Shown: positions 13,761 to 26,108 of the stretch, in pieces | Numbering within the stretch: the stretch's first letter is position 1 | Layout: every line of letters begins with the position of its first letter | Origin: Paraphysomonas bandaiensis | Lineage: Eukaryota; Chrysophyceae | NCBI GenBank assembly: GCA_965644295.1 | Contig: CBFFRP010000133.1 | Location: 248,001-312,000, forward strand | DNA: 64,000 nt | Direction: 5' to 3' | Made by a program: the position numbers and the translations under genes | The notes under the pieces: model-generated | Told to the model about the DNA's origin: nothing | What the model saw: the letters and a program-made list of their open reading frames with translations, nothing else | Database searches by the model: none

Positions 13761-14108
13761 TATGTTAACATAGGACATTTCACTGAAGTTAACTTTGCTC
13801 TACACGTAAACCGTAACCTTGCTGTTGAACACAATGCACTTTCAAGTAAGAAATTATGATTATTATTCTGAACACTTCACTACATATTCGTCTAACATAT
13901 GTTGAAACATCTGTTCTTATAGCAACATCTGTTCATCATATGTTCATCAGTCAGTTCAATATCTTGTATAGTCACACATCAGTAACTGAATTTAATTCCT
14001 TTGTAACTATAATCCCCCGTTACACCTATGAGTTGACTTTACCTATTGCACACTGTTAACTCACTTCAATTGCACAATATATATCACATCATATTGCAGA
14101 ACTCAACA
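13761..14108 (+). mobile_element. 3' LTR of the Copia relic
   Basis: This block of about 347 bp (TATGTTAACATAGGACATTT to ACTCAACA) follows the RNase H relic immediately. It is closely similar along its whole length to 28892-29238, including the internal words CACATCAGTAACTGAATTTA and ATTGCACAATATAT. Position next to pol and a second dispersed copy identify it as an LTR. A short ORF at 13856-14059 is incidental. Confidence 0.85.
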
Positions 14109-14519
14109 TCATATATGTATGGATGGATATATGGTCCTGCTGCTGGAATCGAAACTTCAAACTTCGATTTCTCTTTCTACTTTCAATATATAGCAATAGG
14201 AACTTCTGTTTAATTAATTCTAGAATTTAGCATAGATATATATATATAGCAACTCTCGACCGCCTACTTTTATTATTAATAATAGCAACTGAAACAGCAT
14301 TTGAAACCCAAAACATCGAAAATGCAAAGCACACGCACAGCAGTATTTTCATCACAAATATAACATTCTTTATTTTAACTGAAAAAATTTTGAACTGTCC
14401 GACATAAATATTGATCCGTATTTTGAATAAATCACCAACACTTAATTTCCTTCAAAGACATAATATTGCCTAAAAAATAACACAATTTCTTCACACGATT
14501 TAAATTGCTATTATCGTAT
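14109..14519. other. Intergenic, 3' side of the giant kinase gene
   Basis: AT-rich sequence with runs such as ATATATATATAG and TATTATTAATAATAG. It must contain the 3' UTR of the minus-strand kinase gene. I see no gene or recognisable repeat. Confidence 0.5.
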
Positions 14520-17500
14520 TTAGAGCTGGTGCCTTGCACCTCTCGTGGACTTCTTCGATCCCTTCACTCCAGACACATCGAGACTCTCTTGAGCCAATTG
14601 CGTTCTCATTTGTGTCACAAAACGCTTATCGGCTCCTGAAAATGTACACAGGAAGTCTGATAAAGACACGAGACGGATGTTTCCATCATGACACGCAAAG
14701 GAGATGCTCTCCAAGTCCTCAACATAGGTGATGTGATGCACAGTCGCCTGCATATTCCACACAAACAACACGTCCTTGCGCGGGTGGCTCGGAATGAGAA
14801 TATCCGCCACGGCGCGAGGCCTCACCTTTGATATCTTCGCGACGAGCTGCATTAAGTCGCTGCGGTTGCGGGCCTGTGTGAAGTCCACTTCCTGCGCCCG
14901 GAGCCAGTCTCTGATCTCCGCATCGGACTGCTTCACGATTTCCTGCCATGAGACGAGCTTCGAGGCGGTTGTGGACAAGCTGCTGGTCAACGCCACCATA
15001 GAGGCTGTCGACTTGGATGCCCCTCGGCTACGCGGACTGGCACTGGTGTTTAAGGCCGTCGCATCAGCCTGATCCCGTAGATCAAACACAGCGACCTTGC
15101 CGGTTACCTCAGCCGCCACCACAAACCGACCCCGCTGCAGGACAAGCATGCTGCATAGCTTCGTGTTCTCACTGAGCGTCAAGGTCGCGTACTCGGTAGA
15201 CTTGTCCATTAATTCCTTGCTTCCGATTCGATAAATGTGCACAAGATTTTCATGAATGGCGTACAGCAGCCGCATGTCTTCCTCGAACTGCACGGACATC
15301 ACATCTCCCTTGTTCATCAACTTCGCTGCCGGATGCTGCAACACGATCTTGTGAATAATCTCGGGTGGGTTCACAGAGAGGTCGTACACAAACACAGACC
15401 CCGTATTCGTGCCGCAGAAGGCAACATGATCCACCGAATCATACGTCACACTGAGCAGCTTCGCATTCACCTTTCCCGCGCTCTGGGATACAATCGCCCC
15501 CTCCTTCAAATCAAACACGGTGAACGTGCCCGTCACTGCCGCCGACAAGAACAAATCGCGAGAGGGCTCGATGAAAATATCACAGATAATGTCACGGTGA
15601 TAGTCCAATTCGCCGCAGTATTCCAATCTATAGTCGGCAGTGAGGAAGTAGAACACAATCGGCCCTGTCGTGAGTCCAACAAAGGCCCAACGCCGAGACG
15701 AATCCCAACCCAACGAGCAGACGCCGACATTGTAGTCCTGTAGACAGGTCCGCACCAGACGATTGGACCCCGCCGACCACGCCACCTCACCCAGCAGCTC
15801 CTCGTCATACGAACTCAACACATAGACACTGAGCGTTCCGCGACTGTTTTTCTTGGAGGCGAGCATACTATTGCGGCGCACTCCACTCCCAACGAGAAGG
15901 ATGCGGCGGTAGACATCGTAATGCATGCAGTTCACGTCGAAGAGCTCGCTGACCGAGATATGGTTCAAAGGGTGAGGGTGTGAGTAGGTATTCCGTGTGT
16001 TTTCGGGAACTTGGAGGAAAGACAGCAGTCTTGGGTGGAAGAGGGTGGCCCGGCATCGGGTCATTTCATCAAAACATCTCTGGATATCAAGCCGGCGATT
16101 CTCCAAAAACTCATGATCATCCATCTGAAAATAAGACAATGTATACTATAACAATATTGTTTGTAGAGTTTAGAAGAGTGTTACCTTAATCGTCTGAACG
16201 AATTTATTTCTCATGGATTTGCGGGAGAGCATAGTGGTCATAATCGGCGGCAAGTGGTCAAATTCCTCCAACATATCCTTCATCAAGTCAAAGAACGGTC
16301 GGAAGCGACACGTAATGCGCCACTTCTTGCCAACATTTTCAGCTTCATTGCTGCTCTTCTCCTCGTCCGTCACTGCTGGCTCCCAGATCACGTCCACCAC
16401 GTACACATTCATCGGAGCAAAGGTCACGGGGTCCTCCGCCGTCTCTGTTGCAGACACACGAATTGCGACAGGCCGACACACCCCATCCCAGAGCTGCACT
16501 ACTTCGTCCTCCAGCTGCGGTAGATGGCTGTCCACCAGACGAATGAGGCGGTCCGCATGCATAGCAAGCTTTCCAAACATATTAATATCCTGCCCCATTA
16601 GGAACACATCGTGGCCCTCGTCCTGGAGAGGTAAATAGGAATGCGCGCCTCGGCTGATGGTTTTCTCCAACGTGCTCCTCAAGTCACGAAGAACGGTTTC
16701 GCTGCGATTGCTGAATCGACCGTGGCGCTCCATCCAGATGAGGAACAGTATCGCTGCGCTTTGTAGGCTGTAGTAGTTCTCGTACTTCTTGCAGACAATA
16801 ATCGCCCACTCAATGCCATGGTTGATTGCAATTTTCGCGGCAATAGAGCTTCCGGACGTTTCCCCCGACTTAGTAGTTAGCTCAATTTTAGTGCTTCGTT
16901 CAGATATGAATATAAGCAGCAGCCACAAACTGTACCGAATCAGAACAGGATGGTCTTCTTGCTCAAACGACGCAATCAAACAGAGGTGCACAAGCCCTTG
17001 ATTGATCAAATTCTCGCGACACTTATAGAGCGCAGTTGATTTCGCATAGTTCAATTCAGCCCCAAATGCTGCTGAAGAGCCAATGCTCCGGCGCAAATCG
17101 GCCGCAATCACAGCCAGCCCAGCCACCAACACATGCGCCTTGTCCGCATGCTTCTGCATCAGTAAGAGCGTGAATTGATTCAGAGACAGACTCCAGCCGG
17201 TGTTGTTGACCTCGGTGATGATGCCGCCCACGATGGCCAGCTTCTCATCACTCTCATCGATGTTATCTGGGTGGAACGGGTTCGAATTCTTCTCATACTC
17301 CTCGCCCTGCTGCTGCTGGTTCTCCGATGAGTTAGACGCTCTTTTGTCAATTGATATTTTGCGTTCCATATTTGCAGCGGGAGCCGCAGAATCACTCCTT
17401 TCAAACTGCTTTCGCGCAGCTTCTCCAATCAGCCTTCCAGCTTGCTTGGCTGCATTGAGAATGAACTGCCGAATATACCTTTCATTTTCATTCAGATTGA

Positions 17501-20500
17501 TGAAGGTCACTTGCCAAGTGCTCAAATACGATGGATTCCAAAAGGCCACGCTGCCAATGAGCTTCAGAAAATTGCACACGAGCGGATGAGTATCAGGGTT
17601 CATTTGGAACTCAGCAACCAAGAGAGCCAATTTGACAATCAGGGAACGACTGTTTTCGTCCGGAGCGCTCGTGATCGTATTGACAACCTTGAACCCATCG
17701 CACACCTTGCGGCACTCCACATCCGCCTCTTGAATCTCCGGCGGCGGATCCAACAGACCAATCAAGACACACACCACGCCGTCCGCAACTTCCCACATGT
17801 TTGTGTGGCACTCTAATGAGAAATTCAAGTGCTGCAGAATCTCAAGCTCCAGCAGCATGCGCTGGTGCATTGCATTTTGTCGGCAAGTGGAAAAGATCGC
17901 ATGGCAGCCTAAGCTAATCAACTGGATATCCTTAGGGAAGTTCTTAAAGGCGCCCAATATCAACTCATTGTACCGAGACCGGACCAGGTCCTGTTGCACT
18001 TTCTTGCTGCTATTGCATGCCGTCGCTAAGATCAACGCAACGCATTTCTGCAGCGACGCGGCGGAGATATGCTCACCCTGCTCGTCGACTTGCAGGGCTT
18101 CCATGATGCCCTCCTCAAACTCCTTCCGCAATTCACTAAAGTTTACAGTCACAGTTCCGGTATTACTTCTGGGCGACGTACTGTTCGAATTGGCATAAGT
18201 GTTGTTGTTATTATAAGCCGGGCCGGCTGATACAGTTCTCGACATGGTGCGATACACCCCCCTTGATATCGAGTTTTGATGGGTGCGGTCGCCTTGTTTG
18301 TCGCGAATTCCAATCGCCACCTTGTTGTCGAGTTTGAATTTAGCCATAGCGCTTAGAAACAAATTAAGGGGTGAGTCCTGCTGCAGCAGCGTCGCAATTC
18401 GATCTTCTGCGGGGCAAATCAAATCAATGAACTCGGCAGTTGAATTTTTCTTTGCGTCCAAGTGATCATCCACGAATACCTTGCTTCCTGTGTTCACGAT
18501 ATGGGACAGAAGGCCGATGGCGCCTTCTTGAATGCGGAAATGGTCGGGATACGCTCGCAGCACATTCATGAGGGTTTCGATCATCGAGGCAGAGGCAAAG
18601 TACAGGAATTTCTCAATAAGGTCCGGGTCGAATATGCCTGATTCACAGGTGCGAAACAGTGTGAAGAGACAGGCCTCTATGATTTGCTCCTTCAGCTGCG
18701 ATTCCTCCATCGAGTGCTGCATATGATAGTCAATGATGGAAAACAAGCAGTCTAGCACCTCGCCCCATCTGTAGCCATCTTTCGCCAAGGACGTCATAGG
18801 CGTGGCGCTGCTGCCGGGGCTCAGAGTGTTAGCAGGTCTCGGATCCAGCAAATTCTGCAACGGGAAACACCCCACGGCTCGGGAACACTCAATGACCGTG
18901 TCGTCATCCTTGGCATGTTTTTTGATCGATTGCAGGAGGAAATCCAAAATATGCCCATTGTACAGGCTCTTCAGCATAGACGGGGCGAGATGACTCAGAG
19001 ACACCACAGCAGATGCCGCATTCTCCACGAGACGAGCATCATCTCCAAACTTCCGAAAGGCAGAGAAGACAACTTGGCATAGATCATTTTCCAAGTTAAA
19101 TGAAGTGCTGCTGCTCTGAAAGTCGATATCGATGGCGGACTTGCGGTGGAGGAGCGCCGCCAGAGTGGACAGCGAGTGCCGCATAATCTGCCCCTCATAG
19201 AAATCTTGCAAATTTTTCGCGGCGGCGGCGTGAATCACTCGCAAAATCGACGCGCAGAGGTTCTGCCACGTGTCTTCCTCGTCAGTGGAGCCGTGCTCGT
19301 CCATGGACAGATCCCGCAGATAGTCGAAACACTTCATCACAATGCCAATCTGAGAATTGTGATTGTCCAAGTAGATGCATTCCATGTAGCAGGAGATGGT
19401 CGAGTGGTCACGATAGCGATACGCACACAACAGAGCCGCCTCGAGCTTCTCCTTTGCGATCCCCGTCTCTTCATACTCCAGCAGTTTCTCGGCGTCGTTC
19501 GTATTGACACTCTCAGGAAATCGCAATCGAATGCGACCCTCTGCGAGAGGGGGAAAGTTCTGAGCGCGAGGCGTAGAGGCCTTGTCTGCAGGGGTCGTGG
19601 TGGACATCTTCGACACGTGGTTCGACACATCAGATATCGTCGAATAGGTGCTCGCCCCGCTGTCCAGGGTGCTGTACAGGGTGTCGCCCTCACCAAAGGC
19701 GGCTGTCTTCAAATCACGCAGTTCTGTATACGTGACATCTAGCTGAATCGACTCCGTGGCGTAATCACTGTGCAGCTGAGAGAGCTGCTTGTACACAGAC
19801 TCCATCGTCGGCTGGCGATCATATTCCTCCCAGCACTGCCGCATAATCTCCGCATAGCGTGGGTCCAAATCTGCCGGCAGAGAAGGGTTGCCCTGTCCAG
19901 AAAGCTTCAGCTGCTCCACCTCTTCCTCGCTCAGCCGAGAATGAGGGACCTGACGGGTGCACATCTCATACATCACACAGCCGAAAGAGTATATATCTGT
20001 GTGACGGTCTATGCGGGGGTTAGAGGGAGACCCTGCGTTGACCACCCACTCGGGCATCCATCGCTTGGGCCGAGGGTGAACGAAGGTCGTATATGCCCGC
20101 TGCAAACCCATCCTCTCCATCTCGATTTCATACTGCGTCTCAAACACCTCCCCCTTGGAGTGCCACCACTCGTCGATCTTCTGCTTACGTAGCTTGTGCT
20201 GGTCCAGCATCTCGCTCTCCATGGCAGCACACCCGAAGTCCCCCAGTTTGGGCCTTTTACTGGCATCCAATAAGATATTGCGGGCCGCGATATCCAAGTG
20301 AATGATGCCTTTGGCGTGAATGCGCGCGATGGCAGAGGCGACGTCTCGAGCGATGCGGATCATCTGCAGCAGCACCGGGTTGGCCACCCCGTTCTCCGCC
20401 TCGATTCGATTGCGATGATTCCCAGGGTGAAAGATGGACTCATCGTCGCTCTTATCCGCCGTTTCCAATTCCAGCTGAAGGGCAAACTTACACATAAACT

Positions 20501-21704
20501 CCAGCAAGATTCCCGGCTGCTCGGAGGCCATGGCCACTCCAATCAGCTGCACCACACCAGCGCCCGCGGCCTTCTGCAGCATAAACGCCTCCTGCATCAT
20601 CTCAGCCGACTTCTTCCGCTTGTATTCGCGATCGGCGTTGGCTTTCGCTACGTCAATATCCAGTTGCTTCAGAATCACTTTACGCTTCTCATATTCAGCC
20701 AAATACACAAACCCGAAGGAGCCCTTGCCCACCTGGTGGCGGATGATGAGACGGGACCGATCGAAGTTGCGCAACCCCTTCAATCGCTCACGATTACGGT
20801 CTTCCTTCAGCCGACGCTGCACTTCATCCAAGCGGTACTTATGCTTCTTGACTGCCTCGCGAAACCGTGCCTTGTCTCGCTCGTCTGCTTCCAGATTTTG
20901 TAGTGTTTCCTAAGTATACAACACACAAATATTACTAACAGCAAACGAAAACAGCATTTCTAACCAATCCGGATTTGTCCTCAATCAATTTAATAAGTTC
21001 CTCGCCATTGATCCGTTTCAGCGCCAAAGGCTTCAGAAACATGGACAAAGTTTCCACATTCTCCGGAAGCTTCAGAAATGCGAAGACGTCGAGTGGCTTC
21101 CAGAGCTCCATTCGATCTGGTAGAGGATAGACGGGGGTGTCGGCAATAAATTTCTCATAAGACGCAAGAAGGTCAAAATAAGGTTGTGCGGCTAATTTTT
21201 CTTGGATGTCTTCCTCTACTTCTTTGTCAACCTTTTGCTGGTATTTCATCAACTGAGCAAGACTTGCATTGATTCTATTGGTATGAACGGCATCGGTTAT
21301 ACCAAATTCGGTGAGCTGCTCAGACTCAGCAACTAATAAATCAACTCCTCGAACTCCAAGACGCTTGAAGTTTGCGAGATACCTAACAATTCTTTTAGTT
21401 ATTCGGATAATAAAGAAATGTGATGATGTTACGTCGATAAGTTTTCCGAGCCAACGAAAACTTCTTCCAACCAGCCCTGAGCATGCGACGGAAGCCAATC
21501 TCTCACATTTCTTGGAGAGCTTTGTATAAATTCAGGAGAAAGGGTGAGCTCTTTCGACGCGATATCTAAGCCGGCAATAGTCTTCTTTTTAAAGTCGTCA
21601 TGTTTGTAGGTGTTCTTCGATTGCGTTTTATCTGACGAAGCGTCGTTAGGTTGGAGTGGAACCTGAACGGTAATAAATTGGGAATGAAGGGGCTGCTCTG
21701 ACAT
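14520..21704 (-). CDS. Giant SAM-SAM-kinase-ARM-PX-WD40 signalling protein
   Basis: Spliced from 21704-21433, 21382-20965, 20909-16185 and 16124-14520, with introns of 50, 55 and 60 nt and all phases consistent, giving 2339 aa. Two SAM-like helical modules lie at about residues 70-145 and 175-232. The kinase domain spans about 285-605: Gly loop GKGSFG near 291-296, Lys in VILKQL near 311, Glu near 337, HLDIAARN 434-441, DFG 454-456 and DIYSFGCVMYEM. The HxD(I)AARN form fits the tyrosine-kinase or TKL signature. A long helical ARM/HEAT-like region follows (about 720-1650). Then comes a PX-like phosphoinositide-binding domain (about 1710-1865) spanning the last intron, a WD40-like propeller (about 1870-2190) and a SAP-like helical stretch. 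The catalytic loop has Leu in place of the Arg of HRD. The protein is probably an endosome- or membrane-recruited kinase scaffold. Its substrate is unknown. Confidence 0.88.
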
Positions 21705-21777
21705 GGCTATAGAGGAGTGAGGCGGTTCAGCAGATGGAGAAATGGAATCGCTTCAATTAGTGGAAATACTGCACAGT

Positions 21778-21929
21778 CGTATCGGCATCCAGTGTATATT
21801 TTTGTTCACAGATGCCTCTAATATTGAGACAACAATTATCTGTATTCCAGCCGTAGTTGTATATTAGTAATATAGAGAGATTTTGATTCAATTTATTTCC
21901 GAAAAAATATGATTCTGACTGCCGATACG
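21778..21929 (+). mobile_element. 152-bp TIR element, copy 1 (promoter region)
   Basis: The ends are CGTATCGGCA and its perfect inverse complement TGCCGATACG. The interior words TTTTTGTTCA, GATGCCTCTAATATTGAGAC, CTGTATTCCAGC and TCAATTTATTTCCG recur in three other copies. It lies between two divergent genes, 73 bp from the kinase start and 282 bp from the SH2-protein start. It has no coding capacity and looks like a MITE. Confidence 0.88.
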
Positions 21930-22211
21930 GTATCTTGCAATGGAGGCGAAAGATATAAAAAAATCGCGAAAATCAAAACGTATCTTCTGGAGGTATTCAG
22001 TTGAATACGAAAAATTAAGTGTAGTGCAGTATATACATGTAGTTAGGAATACAATGTAGGGAAGTGTGAGCGATCTTTAGATTGTGGAGGTGTGGTATCA
22101 GCCATGATTTTACTGTATATACAAGCACGCACAGCACTAAAGTAAAAGATACAGATAATTATCACAACCTCACACGGTGTTTAGGCCTCGTGATTGTATT
22201 CAAAGATAGTC

Positions 22212-23862
22212 ATGGATGTCATTAGCTCAGCCATTACATTGGTTCAGTCTGTTCGTATGATTGTGGCTGCAATCAAAGGTAGGACGACCACATGGCTAAC
22301 CACTTCTTGATAATCATTGCTTGATGTGCAGGGGAGTCGGAGATGGTTATCAAAGCCCGTCAACTCATGCATTCTTGCCAATTATATGAAGATTGTCTGA
22401 CAACTTTTCAAACTGCAATGAGGGAAAAGATACAGTCGGCTGCGTTTAGTGGGAGGCATTCGACGGATCTTGATCGATCCCTTAATCAGATAAAAGAGCA
22501 AGTTGTTTTGGACACAGAACTTCTAAAGGCAATTGTAGAGCTGTCTCGATCTATATCGGAATCAAGCAAGAAGTATAACAGAGTTAGCAATGCAGTCTTT
22601 ACACACTTCACGAAGCGCGATGACAAAATCAAAGAACTTGAAAATGAACTAATGAATCGAGTTCAATTGATCACATCTCTTATGATGACCGACATGTGGA
22701 AGGTACATATATATTATTTTCTATTTGGTTCAATATATTTCATTTCAATCAAACTGCTGTCTGCAGGCGGCCAATGGCATTGAAGACATTCTCGCCGTCG
22801 TGAAGGACATCGACGGAGCCCTCTTCTGGCACAGCAATTTTCAGGACGCGAAGCACGTATCCTTACGGCTCTTTATCGATGCCTATCAAAGCTATCTCTC
22901 GCACACCTTCCTCTTCCGGCCCATGCAGATGGGGCACCTCCTCACACTCCTGCGACACAGCATGCTGGAGGAAAACAACACCGACGAGAGCAGCCTGCTC
23001 AACACAGACATCACCCTGGACATGTTCAGCCTGTGGCTGCTCCGCTATGGACCTATGCAGGACACTCTGTACAAGGCCAGCGTGGTGTCGGTGCCCACTC
23101 GCGGCGGCCCCTCGTTATGGTTCTTCAAGTCCCTGTCTCGAGATGCGGCCACACAGCGGTTGAGCCAGTATCAACACACCAGCCCCGCGCTGTGTCCGCA
23201 TCAACTGTTCGTAGTGCGGTATAGCAGTGACCCGAAGAAAAATTACTTTGTGATAACCACTCAAGTCCCATCTCGTAGCGCCTACGACCATTTCCCCGTC
23301 ATGAACGGGCCGATGGGGTACAGCATCCAGGGAGACAGCGCCGAGTACTCCTCCAACATCCTGGACCTCGTGCAGACCCAGATACTCAATAAGCTCTTCG
23401 CGCCGCTGTACACCACATCTGTGGTGCTGCCACGGGAGTCGGTGGACCAATGGTGCGCCATCTTCACCCAGCTGTCCGTGGAGTATCCGGCCGATTACTA
23501 TGGCAGCGTATTGGAGCTGAACGAGGCCACGGAGGAGTTAGAGCGCAGTGAAGGTATGATATGTGCTAAGTAATACACTTGTGACATGCAGTCACGCTTG
23601 TATAGGGCTATTGTCGAAGCCGAATGCTTCGTTTTCGAGTCTTTTCGATCGCGCCTCGCCCGCCCTACCATCTTTGTCCGCCTCTGCCTCTAATCACACC
23701 ATGATGCCAATGACAATGGGGTCTATTGAGAGCAATTATGGTGGCAGCAATGATGCCATTGTGGGGAAGTACATGGTGTATCACGGTCTGGATCTGCTGC
23801 AAATGTCGGGGGCAGTGGATGCGAACATTGCCTCAGCTATTCGAATGATGCTGGAAAAATAG
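22212..23862 (+). CDS. Cbl-TKB-like protein with SH2 domain, no RING
   Basis: Exons 22212-22278, 22332-22702, 22767-23553 and 23606-23862 give 493 aa in consistent phase. The last intron uses the TATAG acceptor at 23605, because the earlier AG runs into a stop. Residues 1-146 are helical and resemble the four-helix bundles of MLKL-NTD or Cbl-N type. Residues about 165-250 (FWHSNFQDAKHVSLRLFIDAY, then TLDMFSLWLLRYGP) match the layout of the Cbl EF-hand-like region. Residues about 262-350 are SH2-like: LWFF, SRDAATQRL, LFVVRYSS with the candidate phosphotyrosine-binding Arg297, then GYSI and a YSSNILDLV end. This order equals the Cbl phosphotyrosine-binding module, but I see no RING. It is divergent from the kinase gene, suggesting a pTyr adaptor role. 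The assignment rests on pattern, not a search. Confidence 0.7.
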
Positions 23863-24002
23863 TTCCAACGAGAAAGAGAATTACTATAGTTTTCAAATTT
23901 AATCACTACATAACCTAGAGTAGTAAGCAATCCTAACAAGTTACCATTTCTTTGTTACTATGTATGAATGCTACTTCTCCTGTTGTGAAAGAAATTACAT
24001 AA

Positions 24003-25852
24003 TTAATGATCTGGCTTCATATTAACCGCATGTACTCTCGTAGCTTTACCATTAATCAAAGCCTCATATAGAACCGGATTAATTCTCTTAGTCACCCTAT
24101 ATGGTCCTCTTCGAATCTCGGCTGTAATTTCATCGACACCTTTTATTTCTCTTTACCCGACGCTGATGAAAATACTCTCACTGGACATCTGCTCCTAAAG
24201 AATAATTCTCTAACCTGGTATTCCGTAAATGGTAAATGTCTAATCTTACAATCTCTCCTTGCTTCTTCATATCTTATTCCCGCGCATGATTATAAGTACC
24301 TCCATTATTCCTTAACCAATTTTCTCTAGTCCTTTGTGTAGAAGCTATCCATGCTCACTGAAACGCTGTTGTAAGTCTTTCTACCCAAGTCTCATCCCCA
24401 TCCTTCAATCCTTTGTCCTTCTCATACTGATCATCTATGTCATACATTCCAACTCCTTCTGGTGTTGATGACTCTCTTCCAAAAATCATATAATATGGCG
24501 TATACCCTGTAGCATCATTTACTGTGGAGTTATACATCAGTTGCACCGTCGTTAAGAACACATCCCAATCTGATTGTCTAGCATTCACATATAATGGTGT
24601 AGTTGATCCTTCAATGTTTGATTCATATTCTTCACTAGTCCATTAGACCTTTGGTTATGTGGTGTAGTACATACTCGGTGAATCTTGTAAAGTTCAGCTA
24701 ATTTAGCTCTAGCTGGTTCCTAAACTCTCCCCACTGTCTGACACTACCATCTTCGGTACTCCAAAAGCATTATATACATTCTTCACCAGTATCTTTGCAA
24801 CACTCTCAGCTTCCTTATCCGTAATGGGAATAGCCACACAAACTTACTTTTAGAATCATTACACACCAACATATATATTATGCTAATTGCCATTATCCGT
24901 TTCAGGAAGATCAATCACCAGATCTACATGTAATCTCTCCATCGGTTTTTTCACTTCCGGATACTCCACAGTCGGTACCTTAGGTCTCCTATAGTACGTT
25001 TGTCGCAATTCACAAAATATACACGATCTACAATGCGCTCCCGACTCTTCCTTCATATCCTTCCAATAATAATGTAAGGCCATATAGATAGTATTAACTG
25101 CTCTTGTGGTTCCTGTATGCCCAAATCCTTCATGAAACATCTTATATATATATATACGCCGCCATCTTTCTGGTACCCATCTCTGCCAAATGGTTCTTCC
25201 AGCTGGTATCCATCGTCTGTGGATTTCATAGACTTCTTCGCCCATGTCTCTTTTACTTATCACCAATCCCTTGCCCACTTCCCTCATTTTTTCACCATCT
25301 TGCAAATCTTTATCCCAATTACTCAATTGCTCATCGCGAATTTGTTCCGCTCTCCACTGTATCGGTGTCATAAGCCATTTAACATCATCCTCATGCTCCA
25401 TATCGTAAAGACCTGTTAACATCAACAATCCCGAAGGTCCATGCACATAAAATGGATCATCATCGAACTTATGAGCCTGTCCTGTCACTGCCTTTTCTGT
25501 TTCCGAATAAAAAATATTTAGCACTTCTTCATATAATTGTCCATTCTCATCATCTATAATCTTTTTACCCACTAAGCACTGTAATTCACAAATAAAATTA
25601 AACGTTGTTGCGTTCTTTTTAATCACATTTTGGTTCATTTATCCATACCATCCTTAGGTATGATTTTGCACAGAATGACGAGAAAGGGTTTGTCTGGGAT
25701 CTTATTTGACATTGAGAAAGAATCTTCTTCCAATGTCTCAAAGTAGCATTCAATATATATTGCTGTAATTTGAGTGCTTCTCGATTACTGTAATTTTTTG
25801 TTTCTAATCCGAATAAGAATCTTCTCTTGTAGCTTTTAGTGTTAAATTGCAA
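24003..25852 (-). pseudogene. Ty3/Gypsy retrotransposon pol relic
   Basis: Read on the minus strand from 25852, the parts are: an RNase H-like remnant (KNYSNREALKLQQYIL); a long open stretch with the integrase HHCC zinc finger (HEGFGHTGTTR then CRSCIFC); the start of the catalytic core (RLHVDLVIDLPETDNG); a frameshifted core with TTPHNQRSNGL; a downstream core segment at 24355-24588 (DATGYTPYYMIFGRES); and the C-terminal GPYRVTKRINPVLYEA block ending in VHAVNMKPDH and a stop at 24003. Several stops and shifts break the frame. Protease, most of RT and both LTRs were not found. Confidence 0.85.
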
Positions 25853-26108
25853 TAGCGGAAAGGCTATGCTCTATTTATGTCCTATTACTAGCCGAGCTTC
25901 GTCATACATCACTTTGCGTGTATGACAAAGTAGAGTAGTTTCAAAACCACACCGTGAAAGTGCAAGGCTATTATAAAATTACTAATTTTATCCATGATGC
26001 AGATCAATAAAACATGATGTCAGAGGCAGCGAAACAGAAGTTGCGTCTAGCCAACAAGTATCTTCATAAATACTTGCAAATTTTAAGTATTTCCCAAATT
26101 ATCAATAT
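25853..26108. other. Intergenic, no gene seen
   Basis: AT-rich sequence between the Gypsy relic and the 3' end of the methyltransferase gene. It may still hold decayed retrotransposon sequence that I cannot recognise. Confidence 0.4.

Noticed and set aside
19146-20913. Plus-strand ORFs of 127-201 codons opposite the kinase
   Set aside because: They are antisense shadows of the long, well-conserved kinase exon.
23554-23600. Acceptor GCAG at 23591 for the last intron of the SH2 protein
   Set aside because: It leads to a stop after a few codons. The TATAG acceptor at 23605 keeps the frame open to 23862.
24003-25852. Active Gypsy retrotransposon
   Set aside because: Multiple stops and frameshifts, missing protease and most of RT, and no LTRs found.
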